NCBI GenBank assembly: GCA_019623805.1
Contig: CP053680.1
Location: 2,396,001-2,460,000 of the forward strand
Origin: Gammaproteobacteria bacterium (ex Lamellibrachia satsuma)
GTDB taxonomy: Bacteria > Pseudomonadota > Gammaproteobacteria > Chromatiales > Chromatiaceae
Direction of reading: 5' to 3'
Length of the DNA stretch: 64,000 bases
The notes beneath the pieces were generated by a model, which had not been told where the DNA came from, did not search any database, and saw only the letters and a program-made list of their open reading frames with translations. This document shows, piece after piece, positions 35,966-44,365 of this stretch. Numbering within the stretch: position 1 is the first letter of the stretch; each line of letters opens with the position of its first letter. A program made the translations under genes and the position numbers.

Positions 35966-37486
35966 ATGCCTCAACGATATATAGAAAAAATCCTCCGTGC
36001 GCGGGTCTACGATGTGGCACATGAGACGCCTCTGGATCTTGCTCCGCTGCTCTCTGCGAGGATGGAGAACCGGGTCTTTTTGAAGCGGGAGGATCTGCAG
36101 CCGGTCTTCTCATTCAAATTGAGAGGCGCCTATAACAAGATCCAGAGCCTTTCGCCGGAGGCGAGGGGGAAAGGGATCATTGCTGCATCGGCTGGAAATC
36201 ATGCCCAGGGTGTTGCTCTGTCGGCCCGCAAGCTGAAAATTCAGGCGCTTATTGTCATGCCGCGTACGACGCCGCCCATCAAAGTGCAGTCAGTACGTAA
36301 CCTTGGAGCAAAAATCGTATTGGCCGGGGATTCCTATGATGAAGCCTATGCCCACTCCCAGAAGTTAGCGGAGGAGAAGGGATTGACCTACATTCACCCC
36401 TTTGATGATCCGGAGGTGATTGCGGGTCAGGGCACGATCGGGATGGAGTTGTTGCGGCAGCATCCGGAGCCGCCGATGGCAATCTTTGTTCCGGTGGGCG
36501 GTGGGGGGTTGATTGCCGGGATTGCATCCTATGTCAAATATGTACGGCCCGAGGTGAAGATTATCGGAGTTGAGCCGGATGATGCGCCGACACTTTATCG
36601 GGCGATGGAGGCTGGGCGCAGGGTCAAACTTAAGCAGGTGGGAATATTTGCGGATGGCGTGGCGGTCAGGCAGATAGGAAAAGAGAGTTTTCGTGTGGCC
36701 CGCAAGCTTGTGGATGAGGTGATTTTGGTCAATGCAGATGAGATATGTGCTGCGATAAAGGACGTTTTTGACGACACGAGAACTATAGCTGAGCCTGCTG
36801 GTGCGCTGTCGGTTGCGGGGTTGAAAAAATATGTGAAGCGCGAAGGCATCAAAGGGACTGACCTGATCGCCATAGAGAGCGGTGCCAACATCAATTTTGA
36901 TCGTCTGCGCCATGTTGCCGAGCGAGCGGAATTCGGCGAACGCAGAGAGGCGCTTTTTGCGGTGCAGATTCCTGAGCAGCCGGGAAGCTTTCATCGGTTT
37001 TGCAAAGTAATAGGCAAACGCAGTATCACTGAGTTCAACTATCGTTATGCCAGTGACCGAACCGCACAGATATTCGTCGGTGTGGAATTGAGCGACGGGG
37101 ATCGGGAGAGGGAGGAGTTGGTTGCCAGGTTTGAGAAGAAATCCTATCCCATTGTCGACATGACCGACAATGAAACTGCAAAACTACACATCCGCTACAT
37201 GGTGGGTGGACATGCCAAGGGTGTTGAAAACGAGATGCTGGTGCGGTTTGAATTTCCTGAGCGCCCTGGTGCCTTACTCTATTTTCTTGCCAACCTTGGC
37301 AAACGCTGGAACATAAGTTTGTTTCACTATCGAAATCACGGTTCAGCCTATGGACGTGTACTAATGGGTATACAGATTCCATCGGGTGAAAAAGGTGATT
37401 TCAGGAAAATGCTGAAAGACCTGGGTTACACTTTTTGGGAAGAGAGTGATAATCCAGCATATCAACTATTTGCGGGTGTTGATTGA
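35966..37486 (+). CDS. ilvA: Threonine ammonia-lyase, biosynthetic
   Basis: 506 residues from the ATG at 35966 (GGAA site upstream); the frame is open further upstream but into the repeat. PLP enzyme that deaminates threonine to 2-oxobutanoate for isoleucine synthesis. The PLP Lys51 is in FSFKLRGAYNK and the phosphate loop is GGGGLIAG. Two C-terminal ACT-like regulatory domains (about 335-505) bind isoleucine and valine, so feedback control is expected. Both are complete, as in E. coli IlvA. Confidence 0.96.
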   Translation: MPQRYIEKILRARVYDVAHETPLDLAPLLSARMENRVFLKREDLQPVFSFKLRGAYNKIQSLSPEARGKGIIAASAGNHAQGVALSARKLKIQALIVMPRTTPPIKVQSVRNLGAKIVLAGDSYDEAYAHSQKLAEEKGLTYIHPFDDPEVIAGQGTIGMELLRQHPEPPMAIFVPVGGGGLIAGIASYVKYVRPEVKIIGVEPDDAPTLYRAMEAGRRVKLKQVGIFADGVAVRQIGKESFRVARKLVDEVILVNADEICAAIKDVFDDTRTIAEPAGALSVAGLKKYVKREGIKGTDLIAIESGANINFDRLRHVAERAEFGERREALFAVQIPEQPGSFHRFCKVIGKRSITEFNYRYASDRTAQIFVGVELSDGDREREELVARFEKKSYPIVDMTDNETAKLHIRYMVGGHAKGVENEMLVRFEFPERPGALLYFLANLGKRWNISLFHYRNHGSAYGRVLMGIQIPSGEKGDFRKMLKDLGYTFWEESDNPAYQLFAGVD

Positions 37487-37507
37487 CGCGTTTTTTTGCA
37501 GGGATGT

Positions 37508-37541
37508 AAAAAACGCCCCATGAATCATGGGGCGTTTTTTT
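37508..37541. terminator. Bidirectional terminator between ilvA and the histone-like gene
   Basis: Nine-base-pair stem ACGCCCCAT/ATGGGGCGT, loop GAATC, with A-run on the left and T-run on the right, so it works for both converging genes. Confidence 0.9.
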
Positions 37542-37561
37542 AGGTGGTGATCAGATCGACC

Positions 37562-38086
37562 CTATTTATTGGTGGTTTTTTTGCGCGGTGTGACCTTGCG
37601 CGGCCGAGCTGCTCTCTTTTTCACTGTCTTCTTTTTGGCTGCAACCTTTTTCTTGGCGGCTCGCTTTTTCACCGTTTTCTTTTTGGCTGCAACCTTTTTC
37701 TTGGCGGCTCGCTTTTTCACCGTTTTCTTTTTGGCTGCAACCTTTTTCTTAGCGGCTCGCTTTTTCACCGTTTTCTTTTTGGCTGCAACCTTTTTCTTGG
37801 CGGCTCGCTTTTTCACCGTCTTCTTTTTGGCAGCAACTTTTTTCTTGGCGGCTCGCTTCTTCACCGTCTTCTTTTTGGCAGCAACCTTTTTCTTGGCGGT
37901 TCTCTTTTTCACTGTCTTCTTTTTGGCAGCAACCTTCTTCTTAGTGACTGCCTTTTTCTTTGAGGCGCTCTTTTTGGCTACCGACTTTTTCCTGGTAGAT
38001 GCTTTTTTCTTGGCTGCTACTCTTTTGGTGGTGGAAACTTTCCGCTTTACAGCGGTCTTCTTTTTGGCGGTTTTTTTCTTCGCCAT
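37562..38086 (-). CDS. Histone H1-like Lys/Ala-rich repetitive DNA-binding protein
   Basis: 174 residues, very basic and almost without hydrophobic core. After residue 51 it contains seven tandem copies of a 16-residue unit (VAAKKKTVKKRAAKKK, the last truncated) and a short RPRKVTPRKK tail. Composition and layout match bacterial H1-like and AlgP-type nucleoid proteins, which coat DNA through a disordered Lys-rich chain. The nucleotide repeats are nearly identical, so copy number may vary between strains. No partner genes; it converges with ilvA across a shared terminator. Confidence 0.85.
   Translation of the reverse strand: MAKKKTAKKKTAVKRKVSTTKRVAAKKKASTRKKSVAKKSASKKKAVTKKKVAAKKKTVKKRTAKKKVAAKKKTVKKRAAKKKVAAKKKTVKKRAAKKKVAAKKKTVKKRAAKKKVAAKKKTVKKRAAKKKVAAKKKTVKKRAAKKKVAAKKKTVKKRAARPRKVTPRKKTTNK
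37607..37933. repeat. 48-base tandem repeat within the histone-like gene
   Basis: Seven units of 48 bases (the last 39) encoding the 16-residue repeat. The central units are the most alike, differing at a few third positions, which suggests recent expansion by slippage or unequal exchange in frame. Confidence 0.9.
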
Positions 38087-38416
38087 AATGTGTCCTCCAG
38101 AGACATCTACCCCATATGATGCACTGAGTATAAGTCAGCTTGAAAAAAAATCCAGAATAAATACGTTTTTTCTTATTTAATACAGTCTGTTGCTTGAGTT
38201 TAAGTTGAGGATGAGAGTGAAATCACACGCTTTAGCGTTAATTAAAGATGACTGTTATAAGTGGTGGTGAATGTTGTTTGTGACTTAGCACTGAAGACAA
38301 GAGTGAGTTGGATATGATGTTTATGAAGTCGAGTGCTTAAAGCAGGTCTTATTGTTTTGTTGGATGATTTAGCATAGTTGATTGTACTTAGTGTGCATTC
38401 AGTGAAAATATTCTTG
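38087..38416. other. Non-coding AT-rich spacer
   Basis: 330 bases between the fau stop and the start of the histone-like gene. It is clearly more AT-rich than its surroundings and must hold the promoter of the histone-like gene on the minus strand. I see no convincing open frame, RNA or terminator. Confidence 0.5.
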
Positions 38417-39004
38417 CTATCGAAACGAATAAACTTTCTGCTCGGTAATGATCGCATCCAGCTGTATGTCCCACGGTTTCGCTTGAAGGCCATCGACCCT
38501 TTGACACTCATGGGCAAGTCCAACCAGTTTTGGTCCGGGCCAGTGATGACGATTTTTTCTGAATGCGAGTGTGCGGTCATAGAAGCCGCCCCCCATTCCA
38601 AGCCGGTTACCTTGGGTGTCAAAAGCAACCAGTGGAACGAAGATCAGGTCAAGCCCCCAGGGCATGGAAATATGTTTATGGTGTGATGCTGGTTCGGGGA
38701 TTCCGAATCGATTGTTTTTCAGTCGGCCTTCTATTTTATGTTCCGCGAACCAAAGGGAGCTCGATGGGCGGTTGCGCAGGACGGGGAAGAAGCAACGCTT
38801 ACCGGAATGGCGTGCGTGCTTCACCAGAGGAGCTGGGTCCATCTCTCCGTCAGCAGCAAAATAGAAAGCGATGCGGTGGCTGTGTCTGAATGCTGTATAT
38901 GCAGAAGCCAGGCGATTCAGCTGCAGGCTGTGGGCTTTGCGTGTCTGATTGCTCAATTGGCGCCGTCGGGTGCGGGCCAGGTGGCGCAGCGCTTTCGTGT
39001 TCAT
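38417..39004 (-). CDS. fau: 5-formyltetrahydrofolate cyclo-ligase
   Basis: 195 residues from the ATG at 39004. It converts 5-formyl-THF to 5,10-methenyl-THF with ATP. RLGMGGGFYDRTLA is the family signature, and ALRHLARTRRRQL fits the usual N-terminus. A longer frame (to 39055) would read into the 6S RNA and is rejected. No good Shine-Dalgarno is seen at the chosen ATG. It follows 6S RNA on the same strand, as ygfA follows ssrS in E. coli, where the two are cotranscribed. Folate supply also connects to gcvT, thyA and folA in this window. Confidence 0.92.
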   Translation of the reverse strand: MNTKALRHLARTRRRQLSNQTRKAHSLQLNRLASAYTAFRHSHRIAFYFAADGEMDPAPLVKHARHSGKRCFFPVLRNRPSSSLWFAEHKIEGRLKNNRFGIPEPASHHKHISMPWGLDLIFVPLVAFDTQGNRLGMGGGFYDRTLAFRKNRHHWPGPKLVGLAHECQRVDGLQAKPWDIQLDAIITEQKVYSFR

Positions 39005-39029
39005 CGGAGCAGGGGAGTGATTTGAAAGA

Positions 39030-39213
39030 GACAACCCCCACATGTGCCGTCGCAAACCATTGTTCTTGAACCGGTAGGTTCAAGTGGGAACAGCAGGGAT
39101 GCTTCAGGCTTCCCGCTACGAGGCGGACATGCACACCGGCATCGGCATTTTGTTCCCAGGGCACTAATTAGGCTCAAGAAAATACCCGGGTCACTAACGA
39201 ACACGGCAGGGGT
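39030..39213 (-). ncRNA. ssrS: 6S RNA
   Basis: About 184 nt between zapA and fau, the conserved gammaproteobacterial position. The 5-prime CCCCTGCCGT pairs with a 3-prime ACGGCA...GGGG closing stem. The internal ACTTGAACC...GGTTCAAG hairpin followed by GCGACGGCAC closely matches the E. coli 6S 3-prime arm. 6S RNA mimics an open promoter and sequesters sigma-70 polymerase in stationary phase. A -10-like TATAGG lies at 39220-39225 on the minus strand, with a weak -35 overlapping the zapA stop. The ends are estimated. Confidence 0.92.
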
Positions 39214-39242
39214 CATCTACCTATAGGCTAAACCTAAATGGG

Positions 39243-39557
39243 TCAAAGTTCCAGTTGGTTGCTTGAATTCAGCGCGATCTCTATCTTCTCCTGCAAATTT
39301 TGAATGCGGCGGGAGATATTCTGCACATCGCTGGATTTGCTGTTGCGCTGCTCCAGTAGTTCGTGGGCAATATTGAGCGCGGCCATGACAGCGATGCGTT
39401 CGGTGCCGATGACCCGTCCCGCTTTACGGATGTCTCGCATCTTGTCATCGAGAAAGCGTGCGGTGTCGATCAGAGACTCACGTTCCACTGGCTCGCAGGT
39501 GACGCGATACTCCTTATCCAAAATCAGGACGGTGACGGGGATCTGTGTCTCACTCAC
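39243..39557 (-). CDS. zapA: Cell division protein ZapA
   Basis: 104 residues. Short N-terminal alpha-beta domain (VTVLILDKEYRVTCEPVERESL) and a C-terminal coiled coil (about 60-100). It bundles FtsZ filaments at midcell. The start overlaps the stop of the upstream coiled-coil gene by four bases. 6S RNA follows immediately. Confidence 0.94.
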   Translation of the reverse strand: MSETQIPVTVLILDKEYRVTCEPVERESLIDTARFLDDKMRDIRKAGRVIGTERIAVMAALNIAHELLEQRNSKSSDVQNISRRIQNLQEKIEIALNSSNQLEL

Positions 39558-39787
39558 TGGGGGGCTTCCATGGACTTCAGGCGGGTGATCATCGCCTCGA
39601 CTCGAGTGCGGGCGAGTTCAGTCTTCTCGATCAGAGAGGCGCGTTCCGCCACCAGGCTATCCTGGCGGGCGCGCAGGGATTTATTCTCATCTTTCAGATA
39701 GGCGCAGGCCCGGATGAGTTCTTCAATCTGAAGCTCAAGCTTTCTGAGGTCGAGTTCTGTGCTCTCTTTCATCTCATCTTCGATCAT
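39554..39787 (-). CDS. Small coiled-coil protein of the TIGR02449/ZapB-like family
   Basis: 77 residues from the ATG at 39787; a later ATG at 39772 (MKESTEL) is also possible. Almost entirely a heptad-patterned coiled coil (LRKLELQIEELIRACAYLKDENKSL...). This family lies next to zapA in many gammaproteobacteria and is thought to be a ZapB-like division factor that connects to ZapA. The direct overlap with zapA supports a shared role. The exact function is inferred from context. Confidence 0.85.
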   Translation of the reverse strand: MIEDEMKESTELDLRKLELQIEELIRACAYLKDENKSLRARQDSLVAERASLIEKTELARTRVEAMITRLKSMEAPQ

Positions 39788-39881
39788 GCTGCCCAATATA
39801 GAGGGCGCTCAGGGAACGGTCAATCTTTACAGCTCATGTTATGATTCTTCTTCAATATTAGGTTAAGTAAAGAAAATCTGC

Positions 39882-40448
39882 ATGAACGATACTCCGGCAA
39901 TGCCCCAATTCGAACGCTTTGATCAGGTTCTGCAATCCATCGGCCTGGATGTTGGCGCGAGTGAGATTCATGGGGTGATCAGCGGCATACTCTGTGCCGG
40001 TCATTCTGATGCCCATGCCGCTTGGTTTGTCGAACTGTTCAAAGATCGCTCGGATGATGATCTTCTGGTGGTTGAAGCCAGGCAGTTGCTGGGCCAGCTC
40101 TATCAGTCGACCCAGGGTTACATCGAAGGGGAAGAGCTGAATTTCACACCGTTTCTGCCGGATGACGAACTGGAGATCGAGGTGCGCGCCAAGGCATTGA
40201 GTGAATGGTGTCAGGGCTATCTCTATGGATTGGGGCTGGCGGGTATCACTGAAGCCCAGTTGAAAGATGAGGCAGGAGAAGCGATTCGGGATCTCACTGA
40301 ATTTACCCGCCTCGACCATGAAGATATTGAACCGGGTGAGGAGGCTGAACTGGCCTATGTCGAGCTGGAGGAGTTTCTGCGGGTGGCGGTGTTACTGATC
40401 CGGGAGGCACTGACCGGCAAGCGGGAGAAGGGTAATGATAGCGAGTGA
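39882..40448 (+). CDS. ygfB: YgfB/UPF0149 family protein
   Basis: 188 residues. All-helical UPF0149 protein with HGVISGILCAG near the start and WCQGYLYGLGLAG in the middle, both family hallmarks. In Pseudomonas YgfB modulates the AlpA-ampDh3 pathway and beta-lactam resistance, but a general role is not settled. It is divergent from the zapA group and overlaps pepP by 14 bases, as in E. coli ygfB-pepP-ubiH-ubiI. Confidence 0.92.
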   Translation: MNDTPAMPQFERFDQVLQSIGLDVGASEIHGVISGILCAGHSDAHAAWFVELFKDRSDDDLLVVEARQLLGQLYQSTQGYIEGEELNFTPFLPDDELEIEVRAKALSEWCQGYLYGLGLAGITEAQLKDEAGEAIRDLTEFTRLDHEDIEPGEEAELAYVELEEFLRVAVLLIREALTGKREKGNDSE

Positions 40449-41742
40449 GTTCAAGCGGCGTCGTCGTGAATTAATGCGCATCATGGGTCCGGGCAGTATC
40501 GCAATCCTGCCGACCTCACCGCTACAGGTGCGCAACCGTGATGTGCACTACCATTACCGTCCCGACAGTGATTTTTTCTATCTCACCGGTTTTCCTGAAC
40601 CGGAAGCAGTTGCGGTTCTGATTCCCGGTAGAAAGCAGGCTGAGTATATCCTCTTCAATCGCGAACGTGATCCCAAGATGGAACAGTGGGATGGTCCGCG
40701 GGCCGGCCAGGAGGGCGCCTGCGACAATTACGATGCAGACGACTCTTTCCCTATCGGCGATCTCGATGACATCCTGCCGCGCATGCTGGAGCAGACCGAC
40801 CGTGTTTTTTATGCCATGGGTTGCAGTCCGGATCTGGACAAGCGCCTGCTGGAGTGGATCAATCAGATTCGAAGCGAATCCCGCAGTGGTGGCCAGGGGC
40901 CGATGGAGATCATCGCCCTCGATCACTATCTGCATGAGATGCGGCTCTATAAAAGCCGTTCCGAGATCAAGGTGATGCGGCAGGCGGCGAAGATATCCGC
41001 CAAGGCGCACAAACGGGTGATGAAGAGTTGTCGTGCGGGTGCCTGGGAGTATCAGCTGGAGGCGGAGTTCCTTGCCGAGTGTGGCCGTCTCGGCACACGT
41101 GAACAGGCATATACGCCTATCGTTGGCAGCGGTGGCAACGCCTGTGTATTGCACTATATCGATAACCGGGACCGATTGAGCGACGGCGACATGCTGTTGA
41201 TCGACGCTGGTTGTGAGCTGGAGTGTTACGCCTCCGACATCACCCGCACCTATCCGGTGAATGGCGTTTTTACAGAACCCCAACGGCAACTCTATGAACT
41301 GGTGTTAGCAGCGCAGGAGGCAGCCATCGCCAAGGTGAAGCCGGGTAACCACTGGAACGATCCCCACATGGCTGCAGTGCGCACCATGACCCGGGGCCTG
41401 GCCAAGCTGGGCATTCTTAAAGGTTCAGTACCCAAGCTGATCCGTGAAGAGAAGTACAAGAAATTCTATCCGCACCGCACCGGTCACTGGATCGGTATGG
41501 ATGTGCACGATGTGGGGGATTACAAGGTCGATGGAGCCTGGCGGCTGCTCGAACCGGGTATGGTCCTGACTATCGAGCCGGGATTGTATATCCCATCCGG
41601 CACCAAAGGCGTGGCGAAGAAGTGGTGGAACATCGGCATCAGGATTGAAGACGATGTGTTGGTGACGAAGGACGGTTGTGATCTGCTGACAAAGGATACG
41701 CCCAAGACGGTGGCCGAACTCGAAACCCTGATGGCATCTTGA
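40435..41742 (+). CDS. pepP: Xaa-Pro aminopeptidase
   Basis: 435 residues, near the E. coli length (441). Removes N-terminal residues preceding proline; uses two Mn2+ in a pita-bread fold. Metal-ligand motifs are LLIDAGCELECYASDITRTYP (two Asp), GHWIGMDVHDVG (His) and the two later Glu in TIEPG and GIRIEDD. The N-terminal domain includes DFFYLTGFPEPEAV. The ATG lies inside the ygfB end and the stop is directly followed by the ubiH ATG. Confidence 0.96.
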   Translation: MIASEFKRRRRELMRIMGPGSIAILPTSPLQVRNRDVHYHYRPDSDFFYLTGFPEPEAVAVLIPGRKQAEYILFNRERDPKMEQWDGPRAGQEGACDNYDADDSFPIGDLDDILPRMLEQTDRVFYAMGCSPDLDKRLLEWINQIRSESRSGGQGPMEIIALDHYLHEMRLYKSRSEIKVMRQAAKISAKAHKRVMKSCRAGAWEYQLEAEFLAECGRLGTREQAYTPIVGSGGNACVLHYIDNRDRLSDGDMLLIDAGCELECYASDITRTYPVNGVFTEPQRQLYELVLAAQEAAIAKVKPGNHWNDPHMAAVRTMTRGLAKLGILKGSVPKLIREEKYKKFYPHRTGHWIGMDVHDVGDYKVDGAWRLLEPGMVLTIEPGLYIPSGTKGVAKKWWNIGIRIEDDVLVTKDGCDLLTKDTPKTVAELETLMAS

Positions 41743-42966
41743 ATGGCTGACGACTACGATATTCTTATTATCGGTGGCGGAATGGTGGGCGCCAGTCTTG
41801 CCCGTTCCATTAATGGGCTGGGGTTGAAGATCGGTGTGGTAGAGGCCTGGCCCTTCAACTCCGATCTCCAGCCGAGCTATGACGACCGGGTAATCGCCCT
41901 CTCCTGGGGGACCCGATTGATACTTCAGGGTATGGGGGTCTGGGAAGGTCTCTCCGGTGAGGCGGAACCGATTTCCGATATCCATATCTCTGATCGTGGC
42001 CACTTCGGTTTTGCCCGGCTCAACAATCGCGGTGAGGCTGTGGAGGCGCTGGGTTATGTCGCCACTGCCCGCGCTTTGGGACAGGCCCTGCTCAAGGATC
42101 TGGAACGGGAGCCTGATGTCGATCTGCTCTGTCCTGCGAGTCTGAAAAGCTTTTCCGTTTCTGATGATTTCGTAGAGGTGAATCTGGAGGAGGCAGGCGA
42201 GGTGAGGCGCGTGAGGACAGCGCTGTTGGTCGCAGCGGATGGCGGCGATTCAGCGGTAAGAGGTCGCCTGGCGATTTCATCCAAAGAGCAGGCCTATGGC
42301 CAGACTGCCATCATTGCCAATATTACCACCGAACGGCCTCACCAGGGTGTCGCCTATGAACGGTTTACCGATACCGGCCCCCTGGCGATGTTGCCTATGA
42401 CTGAAGGGCGTAGCTCTCTGGTGTGGACGGCAAAAGATGATCAGGTCACTGAGCTGATGGCGCTGGACGAAACCGCTTTCCTGGAACGTTTGCAGGCTCG
42501 CTTTGGTTATCGTCTGGGACATCTGACAAAGTGTGGCAAACGCTTTGCCTATCCTCTGAAGCTGCGACAGGCCAATGAGCATGTGCGTCCCCGTATAGCA
42601 TTGATCGGCAATGCCGCGCATACGGTGCACCCGGTTACCGGCCAGGGTTTCAATCTTGGGATTCGCGACGTTGCTGTCCTTGCCGATCTTCTGGCTGACG
42701 TGTCCGCAGAGCAGGGTGATCCCGGCGGCATGGATCTGTTGCAGCGTTATGTCGACTGGCGGCGGCGGGATCAGAATGCGGTGGCTATGATTACCGATAC
42801 TCTGGCCCGCCTGTTTGCCAATCCTCTGACCCCGTTACGTCTGGCGCGCAATGTCGCGCTGCTTGGGCTGGATAGCGCCCCAGGGTTGAAACATCTGGTG
42901 GCGCGTCAGTTCATGGGGTTAAACGGGCGGCTGCCGCGACTGGCGCGAGGTATACCCCTTGTCTGA
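41743..42966 (+). CDS. ubiH: 2-octaprenyl-6-methoxyphenol hydroxylase
   Basis: 407 residues. FAD monooxygenase of ubiquinone synthesis. The dinucleotide motif GGGMVG is at 11-16 and the second FAD motif is LIGNAAHTVHPVTGQGFNLG. It begins one base after the pepP stop and overlaps the next gene by eight bases. Synteny with E. coli (pepP-ubiH-ubiI) supports the ubiH assignment over other family members, although paralogues are alike in sequence. Confidence 0.88.
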   Translation: MADDYDILIIGGGMVGASLARSINGLGLKIGVVEAWPFNSDLQPSYDDRVIALSWGTRLILQGMGVWEGLSGEAEPISDIHISDRGHFGFARLNNRGEAVEALGYVATARALGQALLKDLEREPDVDLLCPASLKSFSVSDDFVEVNLEEAGEVRRVRTALLVAADGGDSAVRGRLAISSKEQAYGQTAIIANITTERPHQGVAYERFTDTGPLAMLPMTEGRSSLVWTAKDDQVTELMALDETAFLERLQARFGYRLGHLTKCGKRFAYPLKLRQANEHVRPRIALIGNAAHTVHPVTGQGFNLGIRDVAVLADLLADVSAEQGDPGGMDLLQRYVDWRRRDQNAVAMITDTLARLFANPLTPLRLARNVALLGLDSAPGLKHLVARQFMGLNGRLPRLARGIPLV

Positions 42967-44206
42967 ACAACGAGACAGCTTTGATCTGATTGTCGTGGGT
43001 GGTGGCATGGTGGGCAGCGCCCTTGGTTGCGCCATGGCCGATGCCGGTTTCGATGTCTGCGTGCTGGAGTTGCGTGAGCCGCAAACCGACTGGCCGGATG
43101 ATGAGGTTGATCTGCGGGTCTCCGCCCTTACGCGAGCCTCCCAGCAGGTGCTGGAAAACCTGGGCGCCTGGGATCGCATGTGCGAAAAACGCGTCTCCCC
43201 CTATACCGACATGCATGTCTGGGACGCGGGGGGCAACGGCAGCATCCACTTCAGCTGTCACGACGTCGGGGAGTCCAATCTCGGCCATATCGTGGAGAAC
43301 AGGGTCACCCAGCGGGCGCTCTGGGAACGGCTGGCAACCTATGACAATGTCACCCGGCTCTGTCCGGCTGAAGTGGCTGACCTCGAAATGGGACCGAGGC
43401 CTTCAGTGAGACTGAAGGACGGCACCTCTCTGCAGGTAAAATTGGTTGTGGGCGCGGACGGGCGGGAGTCCCTGATCCGCAGGATGGCGGCGATCGGCAC
43501 CCGTGGCTGGGACTATGATCAGCACGCCATTGTCGCCACCGTGCGCCCCGTCTTGCATCATCAGAACACCGCCTGGCAGCGTTTCATGCCCACCGGCCCT
43601 CTGGCGTTTCTGCCCATCGATGACGGCCGTTGCTCCATCGTCTGGTCGACCTCACCCCTGCTGGCAAGGGAGTTGATGGCGCTGGACGACGCGGACTTCT
43701 GCCGGGAGCTGACCCAGGCAAGTGAGAGAATGCTGGGTGATGTGCTTGAGGTGGGGCCAAGAGCGGCATTCCCCCTGCGCCTGGGGCATGCGGAGACCTA
43801 TATTCGTGAAGGGCTGGCCCTGGTGGGGGATGCCGCACACGCTATCCATCCTCTGGCTGGACAGGGTGTGAATCTCGGCTTTCTCGATGCGGCACAATTG
43901 GCGGAGGTGTTGATTGAGGCCAGGCAGGCTGGACGTCAAATCGGCTCGCTGGCTACCCTGCGACGTTATGAGCGGGCGCGTAAAGGGGCGAACATGGGCA
44001 TGCTCGGCGCCATGGATTTTTTCAAACGTTTCTTCAGCAACGAAGTATCGCCCCTCAAGTTGGCTCGCAACCTGGGGTTGAGTCTGGTGGATAACTCAGG
44101 TCCGCTCAAACAGCTCGTAGTGCGGCGGGCGATGGGGATGGTGGGGGAGTTGCCAAAGCTGGCACAGCGCGATTGGGACAGATCAACAGAACGTAGGTCG
44201 GGTTAA
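42959..44206 (+). CDS. ubiI: UbiH/UbiF/VisC-family FAD hydroxylase, probably UbiI
   Basis: 415 residues from a TTG start that overlaps the ubiH stop. The FAD motif GGGMVGSAL begins at residue 14, so a later start is impossible without losing it. The second motif is LVGDAAHAIHPLAGQGVNLG. Its place after ubiH matches E. coli ubiI (visC), the C5 hydroxylase, though UbiF activity cannot be excluded. The last residues and the TAA stop lie within a family H repeat that starts at about 44192, so the repeat has set the C-terminus. Confidence 0.8.
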   Translation: MSEQRDSFDLIVVGGGMVGSALGCAMADAGFDVCVLELREPQTDWPDDEVDLRVSALTRASQQVLENLGAWDRMCEKRVSPYTDMHVWDAGGNGSIHFSCHDVGESNLGHIVENRVTQRALWERLATYDNVTRLCPAEVADLEMGPRPSVRLKDGTSLQVKLVVGADGRESLIRRMAAIGTRGWDYDQHAIVATVRPVLHHQNTAWQRFMPTGPLAFLPIDDGRCSIVWSTSPLLARELMALDDADFCRELTQASERMLGDVLEVGPRAAFPLRLGHAETYIREGLALVGDAAHAIHPLAGQGVNLGFLDAAQLAEVLIEARQAGRQIGSLATLRRYERARKGANMGMLGAMDFFKRFFSNEVSPLKLARNLGLSLVDNSGPLKQLVVRRAMGMVGELPKLAQRDWDRSTERRSG

Positions 44207-44345
44207 TCGCGCAGCGGTACAAAGCTTCAATCCGGTATTACATTCTGTGCGCGATGTAACCCGACGACAATTTGTCGGGTTACGATGCGCGCAAAGTCTG
44301 GTGGTAAAATCCAGGTTCGAAGCAACGCGCATCTAACCCGACCTG
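44192..44345. repeat. GTAGGTCGGGTTAA palindromic repeat, family H copy 2
   Basis: Starts with CGTAGGTCGGGTTAATCGCG and ends with GCGCATCTAACCCGACCTGC in inverted orientation. The middle has a further inner palindrome TAACCCGAC/GTCGGGTTA (about 44261-44282). About 150 bases, perhaps a doublet. It supplies the ubiI stop codon. Confidence 0.7.
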
Positions 44346-44365
44346 CAGCAGTCGATCCGCATGAA

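Noticed and set aside
37569..38180. 203-residue frame antisense to the histone-like gene
   Set aside because: It is a Phe/Leu/Ala-rich shadow created by the AAG/AAA-rich repeat on the other strand.
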